Origin: Candidatus Thorarchaeota archaeon
Lineage (GTDB): Archaea > Asgardarchaeota > Thorarchaeia > Thorarchaeales > Thorarchaeaceae
Length of the DNA: 64,000 nt
Assembly: GCA_003345555.1 (NCBI GenBank)
Contig: PRDJ01000001.1
Span: 1-64,000, forward strand
Direction of reading: 5' to 3'
Shown in pieces: positions 8,605 through 17,002 of this stretch (position 1 is the stretch's first letter; the number at the start of each line of letters is the position of its first letter). Made by a program: the position numbers and the translations under genes. Under the pieces are notes generated by a model. It was not told where the DNA came from and ran no database searches. It saw only the letters and a program-made list of their open reading frames with translations.

Positions 8605-9048
8605 ATGAGGCTCTTCATTGACTTCAATTATGTCTTCGTTTGGGCCCTTCTTGCGGTAGCCCTAGTCGTCATCATGCTTGCGGCATCATGGATACTCCGC
8701 CCTCACATTCTACAGAACTCAGACAAGACTTCCACGTACGAATGCGGCGAAGAGCCGATAGGTCCCGCAAGAGTCTCCTATCCTTACAGCTACTTCCTCT
8801 ACACCATTCTCTTTGTCATCGTTGATGTCATGGGCGCGTTCCTGTGGTTGCTCTCAGTGTCCCAGTTCAGAACTACAGAGGCAGCTGTCTGGCAGATGCT
8901 GTTCTTTGTACTGCTAATCACAGCCGGAATTGGTTTTGCCCTGCGAATGTTCCCGCAGACGATTCTCAGCGGGAAAGAAACCCTCAAGCTCTATAGAGAG
9001 GGAAAGGCGAGACGCGATTCTCAGAAGACGGAGGCGGCCCAGCAATGA
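8605..9048 (+). CDS. nuoA: Complex I subunit NuoA
   Basis: 147 aa with three transmembrane helices. The family hallmark loop between helices 1 and 2 is present (STYECGEEPIGPARVSYPYSY), carrying the Cys and Glu residues conserved in NuoA/ND3. NuoA forms the mobile loop at the junction of the Q-module and the membrane arm. First gene of the operon. Its stop overlaps the ATG of nuoJ by 4 bases (ATGA), which suggests coupled translation. Bacterial operons and fpo operons usually place nuoB next; here it is missing. Confidence 0.93.
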   Translation: MRLFIDFNYVFVWALLAVALVVIMLAASWILRPHILQNSDKTSTYECGEEPIGPARVSYPYSYFLYTILFVIVDVMGAFLWLLSVSQFRTTEAAVWQMLFFVLLITAGIGFALRMFPQTILSGKETLKLYREGKARRDSQKTEAAQQ

Positions 9049-9701
9049 TGATGCAGGGTGCAGAGGTCTTGCTTGAACAGGCAGAGTTCATTGGCGTAGC
9101 TGTCATCGTTCTTGTTCTTGCCTATCTCGCGCTCGAACACAAGGAGATCACCTATGCTGTATTCTTCTTCGGATTCATGGCGGCAGCTGTGGCAGGTTTC
9201 TACCTTCTGCTTGAGGCGCCTTTCTTGGTAGGATTGCAGATAGCTGTCTACACGGGAGGGATAAGTGCCCTGATCATATTCGGTGTCCTCCTCCTTCCTC
9301 GTGCTCAGGACTCCTCGCTGGAAATCTTTCAAACTGCCCGAAGGCGAAGGTTTGGGCTGCTTCTTTCAGGTGCCGTCATGTTACTCTCTGCAATTCTAGC
9401 GTTCTTCTATCCTTGGTCTGACCTACCCCCAGTGAGCCCTCCTGAATTAGCTCAAAGCCTTCAAGGGTTGGCCGCTTGGCTCTGGAGCGGTCATGGGATT
9501 TACGTCGAGATGGTTGCACTGATCATGCTTACTGCCCTTGTCGGGTCCGTTGCCATTCTGAAGATGATGAAGGCGGAAGAACTTCGTCCCTTGACCACAG
9601 AGTCTCATCCAGAGTCTGCGGGAAAGAAGGATGAATCCGGTTCCTCGTCTGCACCCCAAACTGAGACCGGAGAAGGAGCGAAGGAGGCTGGCCCCGAGTG
9701 A
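9045..9701 (+). CDS. nuoJ: Complex I subunit NuoJ
   Basis: 218 aa, five transmembrane helices, with the ND6-type helix 3 sequence (LQIAVYTGGISALIIFGVLLL) including the pi-bulge Tyr/Gly region. A hydrophilic tail of about 45 residues rich in Glu, Ser and Gly ends the protein. Start ATG at 9045 overlaps the nuoA stop; two further ATG codons follow at once, so the exact start may shift by one or two residues. The position directly after nuoA, ahead of nuoC, is unusual. Confidence 0.9.
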   Translation: MMMQGAEVLLEQAEFIGVAVIVLVLAYLALEHKEITYAVFFFGFMAAAVAGFYLLLEAPFLVGLQIAVYTGGISALIIFGVLLLPRAQDSSLEIFQTARRRRFGLLLSGAVMLLSAILAFFYPWSDLPPVSPPELAQSLQGLAAWLWSGHGIYVEMVALIMLTALVGSVAILKMMKAEELRPLTTESHPESAGKKDESGSSSAPQTETGEGAKEAGPE

Positions 9702-10018
9702 TTCCCTTGAGCTGGTACCTAATCGTGGCATTCATGCTCATTGGTCTTGGAGCCTATGGAATGATAACCAAGAGGAACTTGATTCGAATAATCATAGGCG
9801 CTGAGATAATGGCCAATGGAGTTAACATAGCGTTGGTTGCGTTTTCAGTTTACACCGAAGTCTTCACCTTCACTGGCCAATCTCTTGTCATCATCGTAAT
9901 AGCAGTGACAGCTGCTCATACGGCACTGGCAATGGCGCTCATGCTGATGTACAACGCGCGATATTCCACGGTGGACCTTGGAGAGCCGGTTGTTTCGGAG
10001 GGACGAAGGCATGAGTGA
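9698..10018 (+). CDS. nuoK: Complex I subunit NuoK
   Basis: 106 aa, three transmembrane helices, with the ND4L pattern: LIGLGAYGMITKRNLIRIII, then GAEIMANGVNIALVAF, containing the membrane Glu of the proton path, and a second acidic position in helix 3 replaced by small residues (IVIAVTAAHTALAMALML). GTG start at 9698 overlaps the nuoJ stop (GTGA). The end overlaps nuoC by 8 bases. Confidence 0.92.
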   Translation: MIPLSWYLIVAFMLIGLGAYGMITKRNLIRIIIGAEIMANGVNIALVAFSVYTEVFTFTGQSLVIIVIAVTAAHTALAMALMLMYNARYSTVDLGEPVVSEGRRHE

Positions 10019-10544
10019 GCCAGATATCTATCTCACAACGGTGTCACCCTCGGCGGTTGCTCAGGCAGTGAGAAGCAAATGTCCAGATGTCACGCAGAAG
10101 AGTATGCAGGGGAACCGTCTAGAGCTGATTGTTCCGCCCTCAAGAATCCGGGATGTCGTGGGCCTGCTTAACGAACTGATTTCTGACGCTCTTCCAGAGT
10201 CCGTCTTTGGCATCGACCTTCAGAATGACCGATACGAACTGATCTATGTGTTTTGGTCCCACCTCAACAGAATGCTGTGCCAGCTTCGTGTGAGTCTGGA
10301 AGGTACCGTACCCGAGGTCGACTCTGTCTGTGACATATTCCCGGGATTGGAGTGGCACGAACGCGAGACCCATGAGATGTTCGGCATAGGTTTCAAGGGC
10401 CATCCCGACCTGAGATTGCTTTTGCTCCCGGAGGAGCTGAGCGGCAAGTACCCGCTTCGAAAGAGATTCAAAACTGACAGAAGCCGATTGAGCGAAACTG
10501 GATTGCCCGAAGCTAGGCCAGGTTCAAAGGAGGCCGAAACGTAG
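10011..10544 (+). CDS. nuoC: Complex I subunit NuoC
   Basis: 177 aa from the ATG at 10011, which has a GGAGG element about 9 bases upstream; an in-frame start at 9978 lies deep in nuoK and is unlikely. The NuoC/30 kDa signature is clear: SVCDIFPGLEWHERETHEMF followed by GIGFKGHPDLRLLLLPEE and YPLRKRF. NuoC packs against NuoD in the peripheral arm and carries no cofactor. It is a separate gene, not fused to nuoD as in some bacteria. Confidence 0.92.
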   Translation: MSEPDIYLTTVSPSAVAQAVRSKCPDVTQKSMQGNRLELIVPPSRIRDVVGLLNELISDALPESVFGIDLQNDRYELIYVFWSHLNRMLCQLRVSLEGTVPEVDSVCDIFPGLEWHERETHEMFGIGFKGHPDLRLLLLPEELSGKYPLRKRFKTDRSRLSETGLPEARPGSKEAET

Positions 10545-11680
10545 TGTGCCCTGAGATTGTTGATGAGGCAGCTCAGGTCTGGTTCGGACCCCAGCACGTA
10601 TCGGCTCATGGGTGGGCTACGAAGCTCACAATCGTCGGGGACTACATTGTTGAATGCGATCCGAATGCAGGTTACTTTCACCGCTCGGCGGAGAAGTGCC
10701 TTGAGTTCAGGAACTTCCAGCAGGGCGCACTGATTATGGAACGGCTCTGTATGCTTGAGGCTTTCCTTGCAGAGTATCCTTACGTCAAGGCAGTTGAACA
10801 AATCGCCCAGCTTGATGTGCCAGAGCGAGCAAGGGTGATGAGAACTATAATGATGGAGGCGAGCAGGATTCACAGCCTCCAATTCTGGTGGGGTCAATTC
10901 GGGGCCGAGCTGGGCCTCTTTGCAATGACGCTCTGGCCTTGGGTCGATCGTGAGTATTTCCTCGATGCATTTGAAGAGCTGACCGGTTCTCGACATGCAG
11001 TCTCCTACAGCGCACCTGGTGGCGTCAAGTACGACTTCAACGAGAAGTCTATCAAGATGCTGGAGCGGGCTCTGGATAGGCTTGAGGATCGGCTTCCAAA
11101 GTTTCGTGACATGATTCTGAGAAGCCCCACTTTCAAGTTGCGAACCAAGAAGATTGGACTGTTTGACGCAGCACAGGGTTTGAAGTGGGGGTTGAGTGGG
11201 CCGAACATAAAGGCGTGTGGCATCCCGATGGATTTGCGAAAGGACGACCCCGACCCGAATCTCGCGTACGAGATGTGTGACTGGGAAGTGCCAGTGACGA
11301 CCAATGAGGATCATCCGGGTCAATGCGATGCCTATGACAGGATGTCGCAACGGTTCAAGGAAATCGAGACCTCAGCCAGTATCATCCGTCAACTGCTGCC
11401 TCAAGTGCCTGAAGGTCCTATCATAGACCCCAAAGCCCGCGCGAAGGCAAACAGGCTGCCCGAGGGAGAGGCATACGGTCGTGTCGAGGGCACAAGGGGA
11501 GTAACAACGCTCTTTCTCAAGACTGCTGACAAGGCTCAGACTCCTTACAGAGCAAAGATACGCGGCCCATGTTTCGCCTCGTACTACTCGTTGAAGCATT
11601 TGGTTCCTGGATCGACATTCGCTGACTTCGTCGTAATATTCGGCAGCCTCGACCCATACCCGGGGTGGTGGGATCGCTGA
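10544..11680 (+). CDS. nuoD: Complex I subunit NuoD (quinone-site subunit)
   Basis: 378 aa, GTG start sharing one base with the nuoC stop. N-terminal FGPQHVSAHG corresponds to the quinone-loop motif GPQHPxxHG with the Pro replaced by Val. YFHRSAEK and the C-terminal GSLDPYPGWWDR also match the family. The nickel-binding CxxC pairs of NiFe hydrogenases are absent at both ends, which places the protein with quinone- or methanophenazine-reducing complexes and not with membrane hydrogenases. Together with the NuoB domain at 4872-6827 it would form the acceptor site. Confidence 0.92.
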   Translation: MCPEIVDEAAQVWFGPQHVSAHGWATKLTIVGDYIVECDPNAGYFHRSAEKCLEFRNFQQGALIMERLCMLEAFLAEYPYVKAVEQIAQLDVPERARVMRTIMMEASRIHSLQFWWGQFGAELGLFAMTLWPWVDREYFLDAFEELTGSRHAVSYSAPGGVKYDFNEKSIKMLERALDRLEDRLPKFRDMILRSPTFKLRTKKIGLFDAAQGLKWGLSGPNIKACGIPMDLRKDDPDPNLAYEMCDWEVPVTTNEDHPGQCDAYDRMSQRFKEIETSASIIRQLLPQVPEGPIIDPKARAKANRLPEGEAYGRVEGTRGVTTLFLKTADKAQTPYRAKIRGPCFASYYSLKHLVPGSTFADFVVIFGSLDPYPGWWDR

Positions 11681-12822
11681 TGGGGGTCGGCACGATTCTT
11701 CAGATAGACATCGTGGGCTGGCTGAGCGGACTGCCCTCCTGGATTTACCTCGTAATCAGCGGGCTGTTCAGCCTTGTCTGGGCCTTCTTCAACTGGATAT
11801 GGAGCATTGTCGTCTGGTTCTGGGCACTGGCTATTTCCCAAATATGGTGGCTGTTCAAGGCCATAGTATTCCCGGGGTTAGTCTTCATACTGTTCTCCAT
11901 CATCTTCTCCGTGTGGTTCACGAGAAAGGTATGGGGCCGAGTGCAAGCAAGACGGGGTCCGTTTCACCTCGGTAAGTACGGGGGCCTCCAGGTATTCGCA
12001 GACGCGATAAAGCTAATTGGAAAAGAAATCGTGATACCTGACAAAGCCAAGCGATGGATGTACAGAATACTTCCATCTCTGCTACTTATCGCAGTTCTCG
12101 TTCCATTTGCGTTTATTCCATGGAGCAACGAATGGTATATCGCGGATCTCTCAGTGAGCCTAATAGTAACGTTTGCATTTCTTACAGTTGTTCCTGTGGT
12201 ATCTCTGCTTTCGGGCTGGATTAGCGGATCGAAGTACACACTCATTGGTGGCTTCAGGGCAGCTAACAATCAATTCGCTGCCGAGATACCCTTGATCATT
12301 TCCTCTGTTGGTCCTGCGATGCTTGCCGGCTCGCTAAGCATCATGGGCATTTCACAAGCTCAGTCAAGTCTTTGGTACTTTCTTCTGCTTCCTGTAAACT
12401 GCGTGACATTCATGGTGAGTGCTACCGTGATAACTGCGCTCGTGCCTTTCGATGCCCCGGTCGCAGACTCGGAGATTCTGTTTGGCTGGAGGACCGAGTT
12501 CAGCGGCATATACTTCACCATGACCTATTTTGCAGAGTTCGCTAAGCAGTTGCTGTTCTCCGGTCTCATAGTAGCTCTGTTCTTCGGAGGTTCATACGGC
12601 TTTGCATTCATGCCTCCTGTCCTGAACTTCATCTTCAAGTTCCTAATCGTTCTCTTCTTCATGATCTTGGTGACATCATCATTCTACAGGATGAGACAGG
12701 ATCAGGTCACTCACTTCTGCTGGAAGTATCTTCTGCCGTTGTCTCTGCTCAACGTTGTCATTGCGATGTTTGCGATTGTGTATGTCCCGGGATTGGCACA
12801 GCTGCTGGGAATCGGAGGTTGA
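11680..12822 (+). CDS. nuoH: Complex I subunit NuoH
   Basis: 380 aa from the ATG at 11680, which overlaps the nuoD stop by one base; a GTG five codons upstream is less likely. Eight or nine transmembrane helices. The loop VQARRGPFHLGKYGGLQVFA, then DAIKLIGKE, and the acidic segment WRTEFSGIYFTMTYFAEFAK match ND1/NuoH, which lines the quinone channel and links it to the membrane arm. The extra hydrophobic, Trp-rich N-terminal segment (about residues 10-60) is longer than in typical NuoH. Confidence 0.92.
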   Translation: MGVGTILQIDIVGWLSGLPSWIYLVISGLFSLVWAFFNWIWSIVVWFWALAISQIWWLFKAIVFPGLVFILFSIIFSVWFTRKVWGRVQARRGPFHLGKYGGLQVFADAIKLIGKEIVIPDKAKRWMYRILPSLLLIAVLVPFAFIPWSNEWYIADLSVSLIVTFAFLTVVPVVSLLSGWISGSKYTLIGGFRAANNQFAAEIPLIISSVGPAMLAGSLSIMGISQAQSSLWYFLLLPVNCVTFMVSATVITALVPFDAPVADSEILFGWRTEFSGIYFTMTYFAEFAKQLLFSGLIVALFFGGSYGFAFMPPVLNFIFKFLIVLFFMILVTSSFYRMRQDQVTHFCWKYLLPLSLLNVVIAMFAIVYVPGLAQLLGIGG

Positions 12823-12829
12823 TGAAAGG

Positions 12830-13261
12830 ATGGGTTTCTTTAGCACGCTCGGTGACATATTCAGGGTACTGCGTCATACATTCCGTCAGACGATGACTCG
12901 ACCTTTCACCTACTTCTATCCATTTGAAGACCGGTACTATCCAGACACCACGAGGGGCAGACATATTCACATCAGGAAGAACTGCACGGCGTGCGCACAG
13001 TGTGTGAAAGCTTGTCCTACGATCGCGATAAGAATCGACAAGCAGGACCGCATGTACGAGAAGGATGCCGCCCTGCACTTTGATTATACACGCTGCATAT
13101 TCTGCGGTCTCTGTGTTCAGGCATGCAAGTTCAATGCACTCTTCCACACCAAAATTGTTGATCTCAGTGAAGAAACGAGAGAAGACCTGCAATACGGTCC
13201 TGACAGAATGGGCACACTCGAAAGGAAACCCCTCAAGTGGCGCGGGAGGACATTCAGGTAA
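12830..13261 (+). CDS. nuoI: Complex I subunit NuoI (2x[4Fe-4S] ferredoxin-like)
   Basis: 143 aa from the ATG at 12830, 7 bases after nuoH; an AGG-type ribosome site lies within the nuoH end. Two cluster motifs are complete: CTACAQCVKACP and CIFCGLCVQACK, the second with Lys where Pro is usual. NuoI wires electrons from an input module to NuoB. Because E, F and G are missing from this operon, these clusters are the only other visible entry point, for example for reduced ferredoxin. The stop overlaps the next ATG by one base. Confidence 0.92.
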   Translation: MGFFSTLGDIFRVLRHTFRQTMTRPFTYFYPFEDRYYPDTTRGRHIHIRKNCTACAQCVKACPTIAIRIDKQDRMYEKDAALHFDYTRCIFCGLCVQACKFNALFHTKIVDLSEETREDLQYGPDRMGTLERKPLKWRGRTFR

Positions 13262-14775
13262 TGCAGGTCGTACAACTCCCATTCATGACGATTTCGCTTG
13301 CCATGTTGTTCTTTGGTGCGTTGGCTATCTATTTGCTGAAGAGCAGGCTGGGTGCGGGGGCAGGTAAAGCAGCAGCGGCTATATCATTCGCTTCCCTTGT
13401 GTTGATGATTCCGCCATTCTTCCGAGTTGTGGTGGAAGGCGGGCCTGCGATGGAGTCCGCAACTTGGTCCCAAGTGTTCGGCAGAGTCGGTCTCTACCTT
13501 GATGGCATCGCGTTTCCGATTACATTCGCAGTTGTGGTTCTTGGATTCCTGTCGGTGGTCTATGCCATCGGGTACACTCGAGAGATTCCGAACCAGCCAT
13601 CATTCTTTGCGAACCAGCTATTTTTCATCATGGGGATGCAATGGGTGACATTGGCCACGAATGTCATAGAGTTCTTCATAGCATGGGAGATCATGCTTGT
13701 CCCCACGTACTTCCTGATCCTGTTCTGGGGATTGCCCGAGACCAAGAAGCGCACTGCATTGAAGTTCTGGTTATACACACAGTCCGGCGCATTATGTATC
13801 TTCGTGGGATTCGGTCTACTGTACTATTTCGTAGGCTCATTCGAGCTCTCGGTCATCCAATCACTCCTGCCCACGTACGTGGGCTCGATTGACACTCTGA
13901 AGCTCATCTTTGTCTTGCTCGCCGCAGGGTTCCTCGTCAAGATGGCTGTCTTTCCTATTCACTGGTGGCTGCCCCCAGTCCATGCTGAGGCCCCAACACC
14001 AATCTCCGTTCTACTCTCAGGCGCAATGATTGAGACCGGTGCTTATGCCTTGGTCAGGTTTGGAACAATCATACTAGGAATTGCCGCTTCATCTCTTTCT
14101 GTATGGATTGCTGCAATTGGAGTAGTCACTATGTTCTACGGAGGCCTGATGGCACTGGCCCAGTCAGATATCAAGAGGTTACTTGCGTACTCATCTGTCT
14201 CCCAAATGGGCTATGTTCTCTTTGCGCTTGGCACATTCGCAACTTATGGTGTGTCGGGTGGCCTGTTTCATCTTATCAATCATGCATTCTCAAAGGGCCT
14301 CCTATTCATGACAGCAGGGGTCGTCATTCACGAGACGAAGGTGAGAGACATTGCTCAGCTGGGCGGGTTGTCGAACAAGATGCCAATCACAGCATTCGCC
14401 GCTGCTGTGGGGGCGCTGAGCATCGCAGGGAGTCCTCCGTTGTCGGGCTTCGCCAGCGAATGGATGATGTTCCTCGGAGGATTCCAAGCGGCACTGCCCG
14501 GTGCAGGTGGTTTGGCCCGACCCGAGTTCTTTGTTCTAGCCGTGCTTGGAGTATCAAGCACAATCATCAGCGCTGGGTATATGCTGAGATATCTGTGGAA
14601 AGTCTTCTTGGGACCGACACCGGAGAGCCTTGAGCACGTGAGAGAAGGACCTAGGTCAATGACCGTCCCCATGGTGACTCTGTCGTGCCTTATAGTCCTG
14701 TTCGGAATATTCCCGGGGCTTGCGCTTTCTGTGATAAGCCCGGCGGTGAACGCTATAGCTAACATAATTCCTTGA
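13261..14775 (+). CDS. Extra antiporter-like pump subunit, NuoM type (NuoM')
   Basis: 504 aa from the ATG at 13261, about 14 transmembrane helices. Proton-path residues visible are the helix 5 Glu (FFIAWEIMLVPTYF), the helix 7 Lys (FLVKMAVFPIHWWLPP) and the helix 12 Glu (PPLSGFASEWMMF), the last grouping it with NuoM/ND4. The helix 8 position that is Lys in the other three pump subunits reads SGAMIETGAYAL here, so Lys is replaced by Glu. It is the first of four antiporter-like genes in the operon, where normal complex I has three. MrpD is the main alternative family, but the operon position argues for a complex I pump module. Confidence 0.85.
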   Translation: MQVVQLPFMTISLAMLFFGALAIYLLKSRLGAGAGKAAAAISFASLVLMIPPFFRVVVEGGPAMESATWSQVFGRVGLYLDGIAFPITFAVVVLGFLSVVYAIGYTREIPNQPSFFANQLFFIMGMQWVTLATNVIEFFIAWEIMLVPTYFLILFWGLPETKKRTALKFWLYTQSGALCIFVGFGLLYYFVGSFELSVIQSLLPTYVGSIDTLKLIFVLLAAGFLVKMAVFPIHWWLPPVHAEAPTPISVLLSGAMIETGAYALVRFGTIILGIAASSLSVWIAAIGVVTMFYGGLMALAQSDIKRLLAYSSVSQMGYVLFALGTFATYGVSGGLFHLINHAFSKGLLFMTAGVVIHETKVRDIAQLGGLSNKMPITAFAAAVGALSIAGSPPLSGFASEWMMFLGGFQAALPGAGGLARPEFFVLAVLGVSSTIISAGYMLRYLWKVFLGPTPESLEHVREGPRSMTVPMVTLSCLIVLFGIFPGLALSVISPAVNAIANIIP

Positions 14776-14776
14776 G

Positions 14777-17002
14777 GTGCGCCAGATGCTGTTCGGACTA
14801 CCCTACTATCTGATTCTCGTCATTCCGCTGGCAGGTTCACTGGTTGTTCCTCTCGCTGGCCGCTTCAGTGAAAAGCTGAGAGACTGGACGCCCGCTTTAC
14901 TCATGGGCATTACGATGATTTTGTGCTGGTCTCTCTTCCCAGACATCGGTAGTCCTCAGGGGCCCACGAGTTGGCCTTGGATTGAGGCGTTGGGCCTTCG
15001 TTTCGAAGTCCTGCTGGATCCTCTGTCCGTCATCATGGCAGTTCTTTCGAGTACGCTATGCTTCCTGATCTACGTTTACAGCACGGAATACATGGCTCAC
15101 GAAGGAGATCGTGACAGGTTCTTCTTCCTAATGCTTGCTTTCGGGGGCGGCATGCTGACCCTTGTGCTCAGCAACAACCTTCTGATTGCATTCATCGGGT
15201 GGGAGATAATGGGCTTCTGTTCCTATGGTCTCATCGGTTTCTGGAACGATAGGAAGAACCCACCCGAGACCGACCCGACTGGTATTGAATCAAAGAATCC
15301 ACTGCTCCGCTTCGAAACAGAAGGTCAGTACAACACTCACTGCGGAACAAAGGCATTCGTCGTAACGAGAGTCGGGGACGCCTTCATGCTCGGAGGAATT
15401 CTCCTTCTGTTCATGTTCACCGGCACCTTCTCATTTACAGAGATGGCTGCCGATGCTCAAAGCTGGTGGCAGATTCTCTCTTCTGTTGGACTGCTATTCC
15501 CGACCTTTCTTCTCATATTCGCAGGTGCCATTGGAAAGTCAGGACAAGCTCCTCTCGACGTCTGGCTTCCCGAAGCAATGGCCGGACCAACGTCGGTCTC
15601 AGCACTGATTCACGCAGCAACCATGGTCAAGGCTGGGATATACATCACGGCTCGTTTTCTGGTCACCATGGCAAGCGCTGCAGACTCCGGAGTCGTTCCC
15701 GAGATTCTGCCTCCGTCTTTCGACTCCGCTGCGTCGTTCTTTACAGTTGTTGCCATAGTCGGGGGCGTTACAGCATTCATGACGGCTACCATGGGAATGG
15801 TTTCCAATGAGCTGAAGCAGGTTCTGGCGTTCTCGACTTTGAGTCAGCTCGGATACATGATGCTAGCGATGGGCACAGGGGGGCTACTCATCAGCTATCA
15901 GGAAGCATACATGAGCGGGATTCTGCACATCATAAGTCACGGAGCTTTCAAGGCTCTTCTCTTTCTTGCGGCGGGCGGAGTCATTCACGTTGTTCACACG
16001 AAGTACCTCAGCAAGATGGGCGGCCTCAAGCAGTACATGCCCAAAACATTCATTGTAATGTGGATTGGTGTGCTTGCTCTTTCAGGCATTCCGCCGTTCT
16101 CAGGTTTCTGGTCGAAGGATTCGATAATCGAGTACGCATATGACCTCGCGCTCCACAATGATGTTGGTATCTTCCTCTTCATTCTGGCTATTCTTGCAGC
16201 AGCTTGTACAATCTTCTACAGCATAAGGCTCATGGGGATGGCTTTCTATGGGCCTTCACGCGGCGTCGCATCAACCGAGGATATGAGTGCCTCACTAGGT
16301 CACGAGTCTCACGGGCACTCGGAGCAAGAACCGCATACCGAGCATGAGGAGCCGCATGACCCCGGCCGGGCAATGATGTGCCCTCTATACATTCTCGCTG
16401 CTTTCACAATCGTAGCCTTTGCTGTCTTTCCGTTTGTTGAGGCCGTGCTGTTCAGCGAAGGTCCTATGACAGTATCAGTGTGGACAAGCGTTCTCACAGA
16501 GATGGTGCTTGTGAAACTGACAATGCCGGGATTGGTGCCTTTCGTGTTCACATTGGGGGCATTGGCCTTGGGAGGAATTCCGGCCTATATTCTTTACATT
16601 GGACGGTCGGACCGGCCGAATACGGCGATACCCGATGCCGGGATCAGGAAGCGGCTATACGGTTTTCTCAAGCATCGTTGGTACATCAATGAATTCTACT
16701 ATTGGATTGTCGGTGGCGTTCTCAGATTCACGAGTTCTTGGAAGTCGAAGATAGATGACCGTATCATAGACGGCATTGATTTCGGCTCGGCTCGTACGGC
16801 AATCTCGGCGTCCAAGCGAATAAGATGGTTTGACGATCACATAGTTGATGGATTTGCAGAGGAGATATCGACGGCAAGCGTCGCTGCGTCAGAGTCGAGC
16901 GAGGTAATCGAGACCGGAAGAGTCAACGACTATGTGGCTGTTCTCATGTTCGGTGTCGGAGTTCTGGTTATTCTTGCTTTGATTTCCTTGGGGGTGATCT
17001 AG
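14777..17002 (+). CDS. nuoL: Complex I subunit NuoL
   Basis: 741 aa, GTG start at 14777 (an ATG at 14786 is possible). The antiporter core has the helix 5 Glu (FIGWEIMGFCSYGLIGFW), helix 7 Lys (IGKSGQAPLDVWLPEA), helix 8 Lys (AATMVKAGIYITARF) and helix 12 Lys (IPPFSGFWSKDSIIEYA). The C-terminal extension (about 610-741) contains the long lateral helix region and a last anchor helix, as in NuoL/ND5. A histidine- and glutamate-rich loop (bases 16302-16360) carries eight His in about 20 residues and may bind metal or act as a proton buffer. It directly abuts nuoM. Confidence 0.93.
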   Translation: MRQMLFGLPYYLILVIPLAGSLVVPLAGRFSEKLRDWTPALLMGITMILCWSLFPDIGSPQGPTSWPWIEALGLRFEVLLDPLSVIMAVLSSTLCFLIYVYSTEYMAHEGDRDRFFFLMLAFGGGMLTLVLSNNLLIAFIGWEIMGFCSYGLIGFWNDRKNPPETDPTGIESKNPLLRFETEGQYNTHCGTKAFVVTRVGDAFMLGGILLLFMFTGTFSFTEMAADAQSWWQILSSVGLLFPTFLLIFAGAIGKSGQAPLDVWLPEAMAGPTSVSALIHAATMVKAGIYITARFLVTMASAADSGVVPEILPPSFDSAASFFTVVAIVGGVTAFMTATMGMVSNELKQVLAFSTLSQLGYMMLAMGTGGLLISYQEAYMSGILHIISHGAFKALLFLAAGGVIHVVHTKYLSKMGGLKQYMPKTFIVMWIGVLALSGIPPFSGFWSKDSIIEYAYDLALHNDVGIFLFILAILAAACTIFYSIRLMGMAFYGPSRGVASTEDMSASLGHESHGHSEQEPHTEHEEPHDPGRAMMCPLYILAAFTIVAFAVFPFVEAVLFSEGPMTVSVWTSVLTEMVLVKLTMPGLVPFVFTLGALALGGIPAYILYIGRSDRPNTAIPDAGIRKRLYGFLKHRWYINEFYYWIVGGVLRFTSSWKSKIDDRIIDGIDFGSARTAISASKRIRWFDDHIVDGFAEEISTASVAASESSEVIETGRVNDYVAVLMFGVGVLVILALISLGVI

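Noticed and set aside
10244..11350. 368-codon minus-strand open frame opposite nuoC and nuoD
   Set aside because: It lies wholly antisense to two clear complex I genes and its translation shows no domain pattern.
10544..11680. Large subunit of an energy-converting NiFe hydrogenase
   Set aside because: Neither CxxC pair for nickel is present and the ends match NuoD.
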